Shown one piece after another: positions 34,608 to 46,682 of a DNA stretch of 64,000 nucleotides. The translations under genes were made by a program, and so were the position numbers. A model generated the notes under the pieces. It made no database searches. It had not been told where the DNA came from and saw only the letters and a program-made list of their open reading frames with translations. Location of the stretch: contig NZ_KB907340.1 of assembly GCF_000381985.1 (NCBI RefSeq), positions 271,209-335,208 on the forward strand, in the 5' to 3' direction. Within the stretch, counting starts at the first letter, position 1. Each line of letters starts with the position of its first letter. The DNA is from Novispirillum itersonii subsp. itersonii ATCC 12639 (GTDB lineage Bacteria > Pseudomonadota > Alphaproteobacteria > Rhodospirillales > Rhodospirillaceae).

Positions 34608-35409
34608 CGCTGCCCCGGTGTCGTCTTACGGCCCGAAGATCATCGCCATCGCCAACCAGAAGGGGGGGGTCGGTAAAACCACCACCGCCATTAATCTGGG
34701 AACAGCGATGGCAGCGGTGAAAAAAAGGGTCCTGATCATTGATATGGATCCGCAGGGCAATGCCTCGACGGGTCTGGGCGTTGAACGGTCAAAGCGCCGG
34801 ATCAACAGCTATGCCCTGTTGACCGGAGAGGCCCGGGTGCAGGAGGCGATCTCTGATACCACGGTGCCGGGCCTGCAGTTGATTTCGTCCGGCGTTGATC
34901 TCGCCGGGGCTGAGTTGGAGCTGGTGGACGTCGAAAAGCGCGAATATCGCCTGCGCTCAGCCCTGCAGGGTCGCCTTGATGCTTATGATTATGTTCTGAT
35001 TGATTGCCCCCCGGCATTAGGGCTGCTGACCCTGAACGCACTGGTCGCCGCTGATGAGGTGATGGTGCCGTTGCAGTGTGAGTTTTTTGCCCTTGAGGGG
35101 ATTTCGCATCTGATCAAGACCATTGAGCGGGTGCGGCGCAGCTTTAACCCCCGTCTGGAAATTCAGGGGATCGTGCTGACCATGTATGACCGGCGGAACA
35201 ATCTGTCGGGATTGGTCGAAAGCGATGTCCGGGGCTATTTTGGCGCTAAAGTCTTTGAGACGGTGATCCCGCGGAATGTCCGCATTTCCGAGGCCCCTTC
35301 CCATGGGAAGCCGGTCTTGCTCTATGATTTTAAATCTGCCGGGGCTCAGGCCTATGTGCATCTGGCAGGCGAGGTGTTGAAACGTGATCGTCGGGAGGCT
35401 CGCACCTAA
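34582..35409 (+). CDS. parA: Chromosome partitioning ATPase ParA
   Basis: Walker-type ATPase that binds DNA nonspecifically and draws ParB-parS complexes toward the cell pole. 275 residues from a GTG at 34582, inside rsmG. The deviant Walker A is KGGVGKTTTAINLG with the signature Lys in front, followed by LIIDMDPQGNASTGLG and the Walker B-like DYVLIDCPPALGLLTLNAL. The C-terminal VIPRNVRISEAPSHGKPV is the usual ParA/Soj ending. It is followed by parB with no gap (TAAATG). Confidence 0.97.
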   Translation: MSNQQTTSNAAPVSSYGPKIIAIANQKGGVGKTTTAINLGTAMAAVKKRVLIIDMDPQGNASTGLGVERSKRRINSYALLTGEARVQEAISDTTVPGLQLISSGVDLAGAELELVDVEKREYRLRSALQGRLDAYDYVLIDCPPALGLLTLNALVAADEVMVPLQCEFFALEGISHLIKTIERVRRSFNPRLEIQGIVLTMYDRRNNLSGLVESDVRGYFGAKVFETVIPRNVRISEAPSHGKPVLLYDFKSAGAQAYVHLAGEVLKRDRREART

Positions 35410-36774
35410 ATGGAAGATCGGCGTAAGCGGGGTGTTCTCGGGCGCGGGCTGTCAGCCCTGTTGGGGGATGAAGGTGACGTTGCCTTCAGCACTGGCGGGG
35501 ACGGGGGCGCTGATAACCGGGGGACGGTTATGGTGCCGGTGGAGTTCCTGCAGTCTGGCCGGTTTCAGCCCCGGACGCAGTTTGATCAGGAAGCTCTGAA
35601 TGACCTCGCGGACAGTATCCGTGAAAAGGGTATCATTCAGCCGATTTTGGTCCGGATTCTGCCTGAAGATTCCAACCGTTACGAAATCATCGCCGGTGAA
35701 CGGCGGTGGCGGGCAGCACAGATTGCCCAGCGTCATACTGTACCGGTGATCATCCGGGATTTTTCCGACCGTGATGCTGCCGAAGTGGCGTTGGTGGAAA
35801 ACCTGCAGCGCCGCGACCTGTCCCCCTTGGAAGAAGCGGAAGGGTATCGTCGTCTTCAGGAAGAATTCCAGCATACCCAGGACGATCTTTCTAAAGCTGT
35901 TGGCAAAAGCCGCAGCCATGTTGCCAACATGATTCGCCTTCTGGCGTTGCCGGACCCGGTTAAAGAGATGATGCGGGGCGGCAGTTTGACGGCCGGGCAT
36001 GCCCGCGCCTTGTTGAACGCAGACGATCCGGCAACTCTTGCGACGCAGGTGGTGAAAAAAGGCCTTAACGTTCGCCAGACTGAGAAGCTGGCAACAGAAA
36101 AGGGCGGGGTGAAAGCCCGGAAGGTCCGCCCGGAAACGGAGAAGACCGAGAAACCATCGGTGTCCGTTTCCAAAGATACCGACACCCTTGCCCTGGAACG
36201 GGATCTTGCCCGAATTCTTGGTCTTAAGGTGAATATCGAGTTCGAAGGCCGTGGTGGCCGGGTCGTTATTCATTATTCTACGCTGGAGCAGCTCGACGAC
36301 ATTCTGTATCGGCTGAATAACCCAACGGACAATGCCGCTGACCGCCGTCGTACGGACGCGACACCGGTGATTGAGGAGGACGCTGACGACCTTGCGGATC
36401 AGGCTTTTGCGGCACTCTTTACAGCGAAAGCCCCTGCTGTTGTCGATGAGCCATCCGTTGAAGATGTGAAAGCAGCGGACCTTTTGGCCAATGATACCTT
36501 CGAGGAAGAGATCGATAAGGATTTCGGTGTCCTCGAAGACGATGACTTTGAAGACTTTGATTTTGATGAGGTCGAAAAAGAGTCTGCGGAGCGGCTGAAT
36601 GCGGCTTCTGTTTTTGCGGCGTCAGAAGATGGTCTCGAGCAGAGCGACCCTGAGACCACTGTGTTGAGTGTAACCGTTGACAGCCTGCTGGAGGACTTTC
36701 TGCGTCATGATCGCGCAGGCGGGGATGGTGAGGCAAAGAGCCAGACGTCAGAAGACGATTTGAAATCCTCTTAA
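35410..36774 (+). CDS. parB: Chromosome partitioning protein ParB with long acidic C-terminal extension
   Basis: CTP-dependent DNA clamp that loads at parS. 454 residues, compared with about 280-310 in most family members. The N-terminal GRGLSALLGD is followed by the CTPase and clamp core with GERRWRAAQ (96-104) and the ENLQRRDLSPLEEAEGY box (130-146). The central HTH includes VGKSRSHVANMIRLLALP. The C-terminal dimer domain (about 257-305, LARILGLKVNIEFEGRGG) ends near YRLNN. After it come about 150 extra residues, Asp/Glu-rich (including LEDDDFEDFDFDEVEKE), with a hydrophobic helix near the end (VDSLLEDFLRH). Codons in the tail are more AT-rich at third positions than those of neighbours. 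Function of the tail is unknown. Confidence 0.95.
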   Translation: MEDRRKRGVLGRGLSALLGDEGDVAFSTGGDGGADNRGTVMVPVEFLQSGRFQPRTQFDQEALNDLADSIREKGIIQPILVRILPEDSNRYEIIAGERRWRAAQIAQRHTVPVIIRDFSDRDAAEVALVENLQRRDLSPLEEAEGYRRLQEEFQHTQDDLSKAVGKSRSHVANMIRLLALPDPVKEMMRGGSLTAGHARALLNADDPATLATQVVKKGLNVRQTEKLATEKGGVKARKVRPETEKTEKPSVSVSKDTDTLALERDLARILGLKVNIEFEGRGGRVVIHYSTLEQLDDILYRLNNPTDNAADRRRTDATPVIEEDADDLADQAFAALFTAKAPAVVDEPSVEDVKAADLLANDTFEEEIDKDFGVLEDDDFEDFDFDEVEKESAERLNAASVFAASEDGLEQSDPETTVLSVTVDSLLEDFLRHDRAGGDGEAKSQTSEDDLKSS

Positions 36775-36814
36775 AGAGACAGTGTATTTTTGACAGTCGC
36801 TGTCTTTTCCAACT

Positions 36815-36841
36815 CAAAGGGCCCCGTGATGGGGCCCTTTG
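36815..36841. terminator. Terminator between parB and holA
   Basis: Perfect 11-bp stem CAAAGGGCCCC (36815-36825) with 36831-36841 around a GTGAT loop, ending in TTT on the plus strand and AAA on the other. It sits between convergent parB and holA and can serve both. Confidence 0.85.
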
Positions 36842-36891
36842 TTTATGCTGATCAAGGCTGAAAACAAAGCCAGCTTTTCGAAGGGTATGGG

Positions 36892-37938
36892 TCAGGTACT
36901 GCGGCGGCTGGCCCGTGCGGCATTGGCGATGCTAAGGAAGGCGCGGGACGTCAGTTCCTGCTCCGGCATCCCCGTTGTTTTACAGTCCATTTCTGCATGC
37001 AGCAGAATATCCAGTGCGGTCATCGCCCGGGCAGGGCCCCAGAGACGTAACTGGGCAACAAAGCGGGGCTTGGTCTTGAAGAAGACCGGGGGCTTGAGCA
37101 GTCCGAGAGCTGAGTCCTGCGTATGGCCGTGGCTTAGGGCGCTGCCCGCCAGATGCAGCCGCTGAAAATGGCGCGAGGCGGCGCGCAGGATTGGCACCGG
37201 ATTTGTTCCTTCGGCGAACATTCGGTCCAGAAGCCTCTGGGCCGTCGCCGAGTCGCCCTCTGCGGCCGCCAGGATCAGATCATCCAGCGCCAGCGCGGAC
37301 ATGTCACCGATGCAGGCCATGGCATCATCCAGTGACACCGGGCGAGTCTGCCTGTCGGTGATCCCCATATAAGTGACCAGCTTTTCCAATTCCTGCCGGG
37401 TCACGGCCCGGTCACCACCCAGATTTGCGGTCAGATAGTCGAGAACCTCTTTGTCAGCACTCAGTCCGGCGCCTGCAAGAGTGCGGCTAATGACTGAGGT
37501 CAGCGCCGCATCATCATCTGCGTAGCAGGGGACTGCTGCGGCGTGAGTGTGTGTTTCAAACAGTTTGCGAAGCGTTGATTTGGCGGCGAGATCATCAGCC
37601 TGCACCACAATCAACGCGTCACCGACCGGGGCGTTCAAGAATGTCTCGAAAGACTTGGCGAGGGAATCGCCCGCGTCCCGTATTTTCAACACCCGCCGCC
37701 CGCCCGTCAGGGCCATGGCAGCGGCTTCATCAGCCAGTAACGCTGGGTCTTTGGCGACTGTGGCCCCGTTGAGATCGGCGACCCGGAAAGGATCTGACAG
37801 ATCAGCAACCACTGTTTTCATCAGGGTGGTGACCCGCTCACGGATCAAACCGTCATCCGGTCCATAGATCAGAACAGCCCGGATCTTGGCGTCCGGACGG
37901 GCACAGAAAGAGTCGGCGCGGTCAGCGCTGATCTTCAT
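36892..37938 (-). CDS. holA: DNA polymerase III delta subunit
   Basis: Clamp-loader subunit that opens the beta sliding clamp. 348 residues. The N-terminal region has AVLIYGPDDGLIRERV with a degenerate P-loop, then DEAAAMALTGGRRVLKIRDAGD. The middle has NLGGDRAVTRQELEKLVTYMG, the typical delta domain III. A C-terminal helical collar (HAEMDCKTTGMPEQE) closes it. The ATG overlaps the lptE stop. It is the last gene of the DUF3576-leuS-lptE-holA operon and converges on parB. Confidence 0.94.
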   Translation of the reverse strand: MKISADRADSFCARPDAKIRAVLIYGPDDGLIRERVTTLMKTVVADLSDPFRVADLNGATVAKDPALLADEAAAMALTGGRRVLKIRDAGDSLAKSFETFLNAPVGDALIVVQADDLAAKSTLRKLFETHTHAAAVPCYADDDAALTSVISRTLAGAGLSADKEVLDYLTANLGGDRAVTRQELEKLVTYMGITDRQTRPVSLDDAMACIGDMSALALDDLILAAAEGDSATAQRLLDRMFAEGTNPVPILRAASRHFQRLHLAGSALSHGHTQDSALGLLKPPVFFKTKPRFVAQLRLWGPARAMTALDILLHAEMDCKTTGMPEQELTSRAFLSIANAARASRRST

Positions 37939-38478
37939 GGGCGGGTGCCAGTTGTCAGGGGAGTAGGGTTCGGATTCTGTTTTAGAAAGATTGCTACAGA
38001 ATCTGTGATCTGATTGGCAAGTTGTTCAATGCCGCGTTCACGGGCGTCCCGCGCTGCCATTTCAACAGAAAAATGGTCCGGCGTGATGTTGTAGGCTGTA
38101 ACGACGCTGTCGGGTCTCCGCCAGATCGTTTTACCCCCCATTTCAAGGGTGCTGATCGCTCGTAAGGTGAGTGTTTCCCGGGTGTTGGTCGCATCTTTGC
38201 GGAAGGCAGAGGCAACTTTATCTTCCGAAAGCTCGACCACCAGACGAAAACGCTTCTGGACCCTGTTGCCCGCACCCTGCTCAAAGCGCCGTTCAAGAGC
38301 ATTGCGCAGCATCTGTCCGGAGCGGTCTTCAATAATGGCAACATCAACAGCCGCAAGAGCTGTCTTGAGGCCGTCGCCATTGTTCGAGCGCGCGTACATC
38401 GGCTGAAAGCCGCAGCCTGCCACGACCGAAGCCGTGGCAAGCGTGCAGCCCAGAAGAGCGGTGCGGAGCAGGCTGTGT

Positions 38479-38492
<14 letters not shown>
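37935..38492 (-). CDS. lptE: LPS-assembly lipoprotein LptE
   Basis: Outer-membrane lipoprotein that plugs LptD during lipopolysaccharide transport. 185 residues from ATG 38492 ([16 protein letters not shown]), which overlaps the leuS end by 14 bp. The signal peptide ends in the lipobox VVAGC (Cys about 28), followed by GFQPMYARS, the usual LptE start. The rest has the LptE beta-sheet segments [10 protein letters not shown] and [28 protein letters not shown]. Order leuS-lptE-holA is typical for this class. A longer frame to 38612 lies within leuS and is rejected. Confidence 0.93.
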
Positions 38493-41055
<2,563 letters not shown>

Positions 41056-41186
41056 GATGACACTTCACCTGAAACATGGGCCGTAGCAGGCCACCATCGA
41101 TGGTCTGTTGCGGCAGAGAGACAGAAAACGGGGCGGGGGAAATCCCTCAGCGCGCCCCGGCGGAAAGGAAAGGGCAGGCGGACGCC

Positions 41187-41783
41187 TTACTTCGAGACGG
41201 CGACGCGCAGCTGGCGGGCCCGGGTCAGAATGGCGTTCTCCATTTCAGTCGCCGTCCCGGCGCTGACCGGGGTATCCGCCCAGCGGCCGCTGGAGGGATC
41301 AACAGCCTGACGGAACACCGAGACCTTCACACCGTCAGAGCGCAGGGCCCGGCCCAGAATAAAGACGTTGACCTTGAACCGTTCCTGCGGGGTTTCCGGT
41401 GTGGAATACCAGTCGGTGATAATGACGCCACCAAAGGGGTCAGCGGATGACAGCGGCATGAAGGAAATGGTGTCAAGGGCGGCGCGCCACAGGAAGGCAT
41501 TGACGTTGACGCCGTTACCGCTGCCGCCGTCCTGTTCCTGATTTTTCTCGCCACCGAGAATATTCATCCCGCCTTTGCCGAAGACCGATCCGGATCCGCC
41601 TTCACCGCCGCGGGTCCATCGACCGTCGGAATTCTTTTCATAGGGGCGGGTGTCGGCATCGGCGCCGGCACATCCTGACAGGGCCAGAACCACGGCTGTC
41701 AGGCCGCCCAGCAGGGCCAGCGAACGACGGCGGGACCGTTGAGAGGGGGCAGTGGCAGACCGGGGAGTGTCCATTTTCGTCAT
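41187..41783 (-). CDS. DUF3576 family lipoprotein
   Basis: 198 residues from ATG 41783 (a second ATG three codons later is possible). A basic N-terminus (SQRSRRRS) leads to a hydrophobic stretch and a lipobox LSGC, so the mature protein is lipidated at Cys about 36. After a polar linker comes the DUF3576 core (INA-like: VNVNAFLWRAALDTISFMPLSSADPFGGVIITDWY, then KVNVFILGRALRSDGVKVSVFRQ). Function is unknown; it is often placed upstream of leuS and lptE in alphaproteobacteria, which suggests an envelope role. The extension to 41981 is rejected. Confidence 0.9.
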   Translation of the reverse strand: MTKMDTPRSATAPSQRSRRRSLALLGGLTAVVLALSGCAGADADTRPYEKNSDGRWTRGGEGGSGSVFGKGGMNILGGEKNQEQDGGSGNGVNVNAFLWRAALDTISFMPLSSADPFGGVIITDWYSTPETPQERFKVNVFILGRALRSDGVKVSVFRQAVDPSSGRWADTPVSAGTATEMENAILTRARQLRVAVSK

Positions 41784-42229
41784 CGCGATCGGTAACCTTA
41801 AGGCAAGCGGGACACCGGAAGATCTGCCAGAGAGGTCATCATAGGGACCGGCAGAAAGTGGCCCGGCAAACTTTTGGAGTCGGCCTTCCCGCAGGCGGGA
41901 GATTCGGCGCGGTACTCTATATATCAGTCCTGCCCCGGCATGGGGAAGGGGGTGTGCCATGCCGGGGGCGGCATTTTCCACCGGGGCAGGCCGCTGAGTG
42001 TTTAGAAAGAGTTAATAGAAGGGGGTAGATCTGTTGCACGGAAAACACACTGTGGGCAAATTGGCACAACGCCCGGCGCAGGCCGGTTGCCCCGCCCGGC
42101 GTAAAGTGGCTTGATGACCTCACCGTGATGTGATCGCCGCTCCGGTAGGGGGCTGTGTTCATGGCCCCCAGGGGGTCGCAGCGGTTCAACGACCTCGTTC
42201 CACTGAACCAAATTAGGGATTTGGGAAGA
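41784..42229 (+). promoter_or_regulatory. Porin promoter and leader region
   Basis: 446 bp between the divergent DUF3576 and porin genes, with no coding frame that resembles a gene. A possible promoter is TTGCAC (42034-42039) with a poor -10 (CAAATT, 42057-42062) 17 bp later; this is weak. Repeated CGCCCGGCG-type elements at about 42069-42101 could form a leader hairpin. A purine-rich GGGAAG precedes the porin ATG. The minus-strand frame over this region is not a gene. Confidence 0.4.
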
Positions 42230-43375
42230 ATGAAAAAGATCCTCATCGGCACCAGCGCTCTCGTCGCCGCCGCTGCTTTCGCTGGCTCCGCCAACGCTGC
42301 CGACCCGATTAAGCTGTCCGTCGGTGGCTACGGTGCCGTCATGGTTGGCTACGCCTCCAACGACGACGGCTATGTCACTGCCCTGGACCAGGAAGTCTCC
42401 GCTGTCGACGTTAAGGGCGACAACGAAATCCACTTCTCCGGTAAGACCACTCTCGACAACGGCCTGACCGTTGCCGTGAAGTACGAATTTGAAGCCGGTG
42501 GTCGTTCCGCCGACAAGACTAACGACGAGTGGTCGATTGCCGTCTCCGGCAACTTCGGTACCATCAAGACCGGCGCTGATGACAACGCCCTGATGATGAT
42601 CCACAACAATGCTCCGGTTGTCGGCGGTCGTCTGTTCAATGGCGGCGCTGCGGATAACGATGTTCTGGGCGGTGCCTACGTCCTGCGTCCGACCTCTGCT
42701 AAGAACGTGGAGCTTCTTGCTGATACCGGCATCAACACCGGTGGCGATTCTGAGTCCATCAGCTATATTTCCCCGTCTTTCGCTGGTTTCACCTTCGGCG
42801 CATCTTATGTTCCGTCGGTTGACCAGGGTGAAAACCAGGCTGGCGCGACCAACCAGTCTGCTGGCGTTGTGTCTGATGGCTACGGCGTTGGTCTCGCCTA
42901 CGCCGGTAAGTTCGGCGATGTCACCGTCGGTGCTGATATTGGCTGGCTGACCGCTGATAACGGTAACACCGTCGACTCTCACAACCAGTACCAGGCTGGC
43001 CTGAAGTTCGGTTACGCTGGCTTTGAAGTCGGCGGTGCCTATCGTGCCCTGCAGCAGGACGGTATCGAAGGCCGCAAGGATCAGGACGGTCGTTCCTGGG
43101 AAGCTGGCGTTTCCTACAAGACCGGTCCGTACGGTATTGCTCTGACCTACTTCGACATCTCTGTCGAAGAGAGTCAGACCATCAACCAGAACATCGGTGA
43201 TAGCGAAGCGCAGATGTGGCAGCTGTCCACCTCTTACAACATGGGTCCGGGCGTCGATCTGGTCGGCGGTCTGGCTTATGTTTCCTTCGACTCGACCGAT
43301 AACAATGGCGTTTCTGGCGCGCTCAACTCCAACGACGGTTGGGTTGCTGCTACCGGTCTGTCTCTGACCTTCTAA
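42230..43375 (+). CDS. Major outer-membrane porin (16-stranded type)
   Basis: 381 residues. A clear signal peptide (KKILIGTSALVAAAAFAGSANA) with cleavage after ANA gives a mature protein starting ADPIKLSVGGYGAVM. The rest shows the alternating pattern of a beta barrel with DGLTVAVKYEFEA and GFEVGGAYRAL-like strands, and ends in Phe, as expected for BAM-inserted proteins. Many glycines and aspartates form the loops. Codon choice is strongly biased, which suggests very high expression. Upstream in-frame sequence to 42155 is rejected. It is a stand-alone gene with its own terminator. Specificity is unknown. Confidence 0.93.
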   Translation: MKKILIGTSALVAAAAFAGSANAADPIKLSVGGYGAVMVGYASNDDGYVTALDQEVSAVDVKGDNEIHFSGKTTLDNGLTVAVKYEFEAGGRSADKTNDEWSIAVSGNFGTIKTGADDNALMMIHNNAPVVGGRLFNGGAADNDVLGGAYVLRPTSAKNVELLADTGINTGGDSESISYISPSFAGFTFGASYVPSVDQGENQAGATNQSAGVVSDGYGVGLAYAGKFGDVTVGADIGWLTADNGNTVDSHNQYQAGLKFGYAGFEVGGAYRALQQDGIEGRKDQDGRSWEAGVSYKTGPYGIALTYFDISVEESQTINQNIGDSEAQMWQLSTSYNMGPGVDLVGGLAYVSFDSTDNNGVSGALNSNDGWVAATGLSLTF

Positions 43376-43406
43376 TTTCCTGCCTGTTCCGCAGGCTTGA
43401 AATGGG

Positions 43407-43432
43407 AAAAGGGCTCCTTCGGGGGCCCTTTT
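43407..43432 (+). terminator. Porin terminator with UUCG loop
   Basis: Stem AAAAGGGCTCC with GGGGCCCTTTT (one T-G wobble) closes on a C(TTCG)G tetraloop, an extra-stable RNA loop, and is followed by a T-rich run. Strong rho-independent terminator, fitting a highly expressed gene. Confidence 0.92.
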
Positions 43433-43544
43433 TCTTTTTGTATCTCCGTTTTTGTCTGATCGGTATCGGCTGCGATGGACGTAAAAAAAGACTGACACCG
43501 TTTTTCAGGTCGTCAGTCTTTTGATCTGAGAGGAAGAGGGGAGT

Positions 43545-44102
43545 TTACCGGAAAACCCCGCCGGATAATGCTTCCGCAGGGACTCCCATCGGCCCGAATC
43601 CGCTTTTCCCAAGAAACTGCCGGTGTGCCTGCAGGGCCCAGACCACAGTGGGGAAAGCCAGTTCATCCCACGGGATGTCGCCCCAATCCACCAGATTTGT
43701 CTCAAGGCTTTCTGTGCCGGGGGCATGATCCGGGGTATCCATTTCTGCCCGGTAGATCATATGTACCTGTCCGATACGCGGCAGGCTGAACAACCCGATC
43801 AGGGCACCGACCGTGACCCGGGCGCAGCCTTCTTCCCACACTTCACGGGCCGCACCGGCTTCGGTGGTCTCGCCCAGTTCCATATATCCAGCTGGCATGG
43901 TCCAAAATCCGACACAGGGTTCAATCGCCCGACGGACCAGCAGATATTTGTCCTGCCAGGTGCAGACTGCCCCGACCACGATTTTCGGGTTTTCATAATT
44001 GATGAAACCGCAGGTGTCACAGACCAGCCTCTGGCGGTCATCGCCTTCGGGGATCTGATGCGTGAAGCGTCCGGGGCTGACCACGTCGGACGGAACGGAC
44101 AT
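43545..44102 (-). CDS. Nudix hydrolase with N-terminal zinc-ribbon-like segment
   Basis: 185 residues from ATG 44102. The N-terminal part has [17 protein letters not shown], the segment found in a family of ADP-ribose or NADH-like pyrophosphatases. The Nudix box is [22 protein letters not shown] with the EE Mg2+ ligands. The upstream frame to 44354 overlaps the dinB start and is rejected. The substrate is unknown; related proteins act on nucleoside diphosphate derivatives. It is divergent from the Y-family polymerase gene. Confidence 0.88.
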   Translation of the reverse strand: MSVPSDVVSPGRFTHQIPEGDDRQRLVCDTCGFINYENPKIVVGAVCTWQDKYLLVRRAIEPCVGFWTMPAGYMELGETTEAGAAREVWEEGCARVTVGALIGLFSLPRIGQVHMIYRAEMDTPDHAPGTESLETNLVDWGDIPWDELAFPTVVWALQAHRQFLGKSGFGPMGVPAEALSGGVFR

Positions 44103-44246
44103 AGCTGTACTCCTGCGGATTTCAGGGACCTGCCTTGGCAAACAGGAACGGGCTGCCCAGTGTGGCGCTGCATTGCCTGAACGGCAAGAGTCCGATAGAA
44201 TGTTTTCTCTTTGTTCTCTTTTGAAGCAGGGGCAGCGGAGCTGGGT

Positions 44247-45413
44247 ATGACCCCGTCCAGAGAAGTGATCTGCCGAGACTGTCTGACCACCGCAGGAGGG
44301 TTGGAAGACGTGCAGCGGTGCCCCGCCTGTGGATCTCCGCGTGTGCTGCATCATCCGGAGTTACGGTCACTGGCGATTGCTCATATTGATTGCGACTCGT
44401 TTTATGCCTCGATTGAAAAGCGTGACAGTCCGGCCCTGAAAGACAAGCCGCTGCTGATTGGTGGGACCGGGCCGCGCTCTGTTGTGTCAACAGCCTGTTA
44501 TATTGCCCGCCGGTATGGCTGCCGGTCGGCGATGCCGATGTATAAGGCACGGGAATTATGCCCGCAGGCAGTGGTCTTGCCGCCCGATCACGGCAAATAC
44601 AAGCGGGTCAGTACAGAAATTCACCGGATCTTTCAGTACTACACGGATGTGATACAGCCAATCGCATTGGATGAAGCCTATCTCGATCTGGCGCATCGGG
44701 ATGACATCCCCGAGGTGCTGGCGAATATTGCCCTGCGGGTGGAGCAGGAGGTCGGGATCAGCGTTTCTATCGGGCTGGCGTACTGCAAGTTTCTGGCAAA
44801 GATGGCCAGTGATCTCAATAAACCCCGTGGTTTTTCCATCATCGGGCGGCAGGAGGCGATGGCCTTTCTGGCACCGCGTCCGGTCCGGGCCATCCATGGC
44901 GTTGGCCCGGCCTTGGAACGCAAACTGATCGAGCAGGGGTTTACCACAGTTGCCGATCTTCAGGTCGCCAGTCCGCTGGATCTGAAAGCCCGCTTTGGGT
45001 CGATGGGCCGCTATCTCTGGCATCTGGCACGGGGAGAGGATGACAGACCGGTGAATACCGACCGTGAGGCAAAGTCGATTTCAGCGGAAACGACATATGA
45101 TGTTGACCAGTCAGATCCGGATGCGCTGCTGGCAACCCTGAAAGGGCTGGCCGACAGGGTGGAAACCCGTTTGAAGCGGGCTGATCTGTCGGCCAGTGTT
45201 GTTCAGATCAAATTAAAGACCCCGGATTTTCGCCTGTTAACCCGGCAGGCGCGGTTGCCGGACCCGACACAACTGGCCCGGCAACTGATGCGGCATGCCG
45301 AGCCATTGTTGCGGCGGGAGGCGACCGGCCGGGCGTTCCGGTTGGTCGGTCTTGGGGTTGATGGCCTTGGGCCGTCCAGCGCCGCTGACCCCCCGGACCT
45401 CTTCTCTCTTTAA
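44247..45413 (+). CDS. dinB: DNA polymerase IV-like Y-family polymerase with N-terminal zinc finger
   Basis: Translesion polymerase of 388 residues from ATG 44247. An N-terminal zinc-finger-like part ([10 protein letters not shown] and CPACGSPRV) precedes the polymerase. The catalytic motifs are [15 protein letters not shown] and ALDEAYLDL. The [16 protein letters not shown] motif and the little-finger part follow. The last residues PPDLFSL resemble a beta-clamp-binding motif. No umuC or lexA context is present. The extension to 44211 is rejected because it would precede the ribosome-binding GGAG. The zinc-finger variant is known in alphaproteobacteria (from memory). Confidence 0.93.
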   Translation: MTPSREVICRDCLTTAGGLEDVQRCPACGSPRVLHHPELRSLAIAHIDCDSFYASIEKRDSPALKDKPLLIGGTGPRSVVSTACYIARRYGCRSAMPMYKARELCPQAVVLPPDHGKYKRVSTEIHRIFQYYTDVIQPIALDEAYLDLAHRDDIPEVLANIALRVEQEVGISVSIGLAYCKFLAKMASDLNKPRGFSIIGRQEAMAFLAPRPVRAIHGVGPALERKLIEQGFTTVADLQVASPLDLKARFGSMGRYLWHLARGEDDRPVNTDREAKSISAETTYDVDQSDPDALLATLKGLADRVETRLKRADLSASVVQIKLKTPDFRLLTRQARLPDPTQLARQLMRHAEPLLRREATGRAFRLVGLGVDGLGPSSAADPPDLFSL

Positions 45414-45423
45414 ACCGATGCGG

Positions 45424-46341
45424 TCAGGTGGGGCGATGCAGCCATGACAGGATCAGAAAGCGGGAAATGGAATCCTGACGCGGCAGGGCCCAGCCTTCGC
45501 CTTCAGCAAACCAACCGTCACGGAATGTTTTGATTTCGTCACGATGAAACCAGCGGGCCGATTCCAGTTCTTTGGGATCGACGGTGATGGTTTCACTGCT
45601 GGCAACCGCCTCAAACCCAACCATCAGCGAGCCGGGGAAGGGCCAGGGCTGGCTGGCGATATAGCGGGCCTCGGCAATATGAATGCCTGCCTCCTCAAAG
45701 ACCTCGCGTGCGACGGCCTGTTCCAGCGTTTCCCCCGGCTCTACGAAACCGGCAAGGGTGGAGACGGCTCCGGGGGCCCATGAGGCCTGCCGTCCGAGCA
45801 GGACGCGGTCTTTGCCGTCGGTTACCAGCATGATGACTGCCGGGTCGGTCCGCGGGAAGTGCGATGCCCCGCAGTCAGCGTTGTTACACCGCCGGACGTG
45901 ACCGCCATCTGTCATCGTCAGGCCAGATCCGCAGACGCTGCAAAAATTGGTCCGGCGATGCCACAGGATCAGGCCCCGGGCATAGACATGCTGGCTGGCA
46001 TCGGCCCCACTCAGGTCCGGTCCGTTCTCGCGCAGATCCCGCCAGACCGCATCCTGTGGGGTTCCCGTGGGTTCCTCTTCTGCCGTGCCCCAGTCATGAG
46101 CAAATACCGGGATCGTCCCTTCAAGGCCGAGAAAAATACTTTGTTCCGGCGTAGGACCAATCGCTGTGGGGGGCAGGGGCAGGGGGGCTGCATCGGCGGT
46201 GGTCAGATGTTTTCCACCCCACATCATCAGGACACGGGCATCAGGGTGGGACCACAGGGTGGCTAGATGGGCGGGATCGGAGCGCAGATGGTGGGCGCGG
46301 TCGATCGGGGCCTGAGCATAAGCGAGCGGGCGGGGAAGCAT
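45424..46341 (-). CDS. nudC: NADH pyrophosphatase NudC
   Basis: Hydrolyses NAD(H) to NMN and AMP, and removes NAD caps from RNA. 305 residues from ATG 46341. The zinc ribbon is NFCSVCGSGLTM...RRCNNADCG, followed by HFPRTDPAVIML. The Nudix box GFVEPGETLEQAVAREVFEEAG and the NudC signature SQPWPFPGSLMVGF are intact. It converges on the Y-family polymerase. The frame to 46455 is rejected because it extends beyond the ATG without a family match. Confidence 0.95.
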   Translation of the reverse strand: MLPRPLAYAQAPIDRAHHLRSDPAHLATLWSHPDARVLMMWGGKHLTTADAAPLPLPPTAIGPTPEQSIFLGLEGTIPVFAHDWGTAEEEPTGTPQDAVWRDLRENGPDLSGADASQHVYARGLILWHRRTNFCSVCGSGLTMTDGGHVRRCNNADCGASHFPRTDPAVIMLVTDGKDRVLLGRQASWAPGAVSTLAGFVEPGETLEQAVAREVFEEAGIHIAEARYIASQPWPFPGSLMVGFEAVASSETITVDPKELESARWFHRDEIKTFRDGWFAEGEGWALPRQDSISRFLILSWLHRPT

Positions 46342-46492
46342 CAGAGTCCGTTTCCTGTCTGTTTTCCCTGAAGACCGGGGTGATGACAGGTATGGAGCGG
46401 AAGCCTGTGCCCTGCAAGAGGTCTGATCGATCCCGCTGTTGTTCCGAGTCCGCAATTATGGCGCTTTCGCGTGAACAGGGTGTGATTAGCCC

Positions 46493-46523
46493 TTGCTATT
46501 CTGTCCGCTTCCCCTGATATAGT
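46493..46523 (+). promoter_or_regulatory. Candidate promoter of the SRP RNA
   Basis: TTGCTA (46493-46498) and GATATA/TATAGT (46516-46523) lie upstream of the mature 5' end at 46530, with a spacer of 17-19 bp. The distance from the -10 to the start is about 6-7 bp. This is a reasonable match to a housekeeping promoter. Confidence 0.6.
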
Positions 46524-46529
46524 GCCCTT

Positions 46530-46625
46530 GGAAGGCTGGCGATGGACGAACTCCTCGCCAACCGGGTCAGGTCCGGAAGGAAGCAGCCCTAACGAGTTCC
46601 GGTTCGGGTCGTCGTCCAGTCTTCC
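46530..46625 (+). ncRNA. ffs: Signal recognition particle RNA (4.5S type)
   Basis: A 96-nt segment that folds as a hairpin with ends GGAAG-CTGG/CCAG-CTTCC. It contains the conserved bacterial SRP loop and asymmetric bulge sequence CCGGAAGGAAGCAGCC. This RNA pairs with Ffh to target membrane proteins. It lies between nudC and dnaX, the usual alphaproteobacterial place (ffs-dnaX-ybaB-recR). Confidence 0.97.
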
Positions 46626-46682
46626 ACCTGCTTTGCCAGTGCGCTGCCGTTCTTTTTCCTCAGCCAGACCAGAAGCCGGCGG

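Noticed and set aside
42002..43498. Antisense frame over the porin
   Set aside because: Porin codon bias leaves it open; composition is not protein-like.
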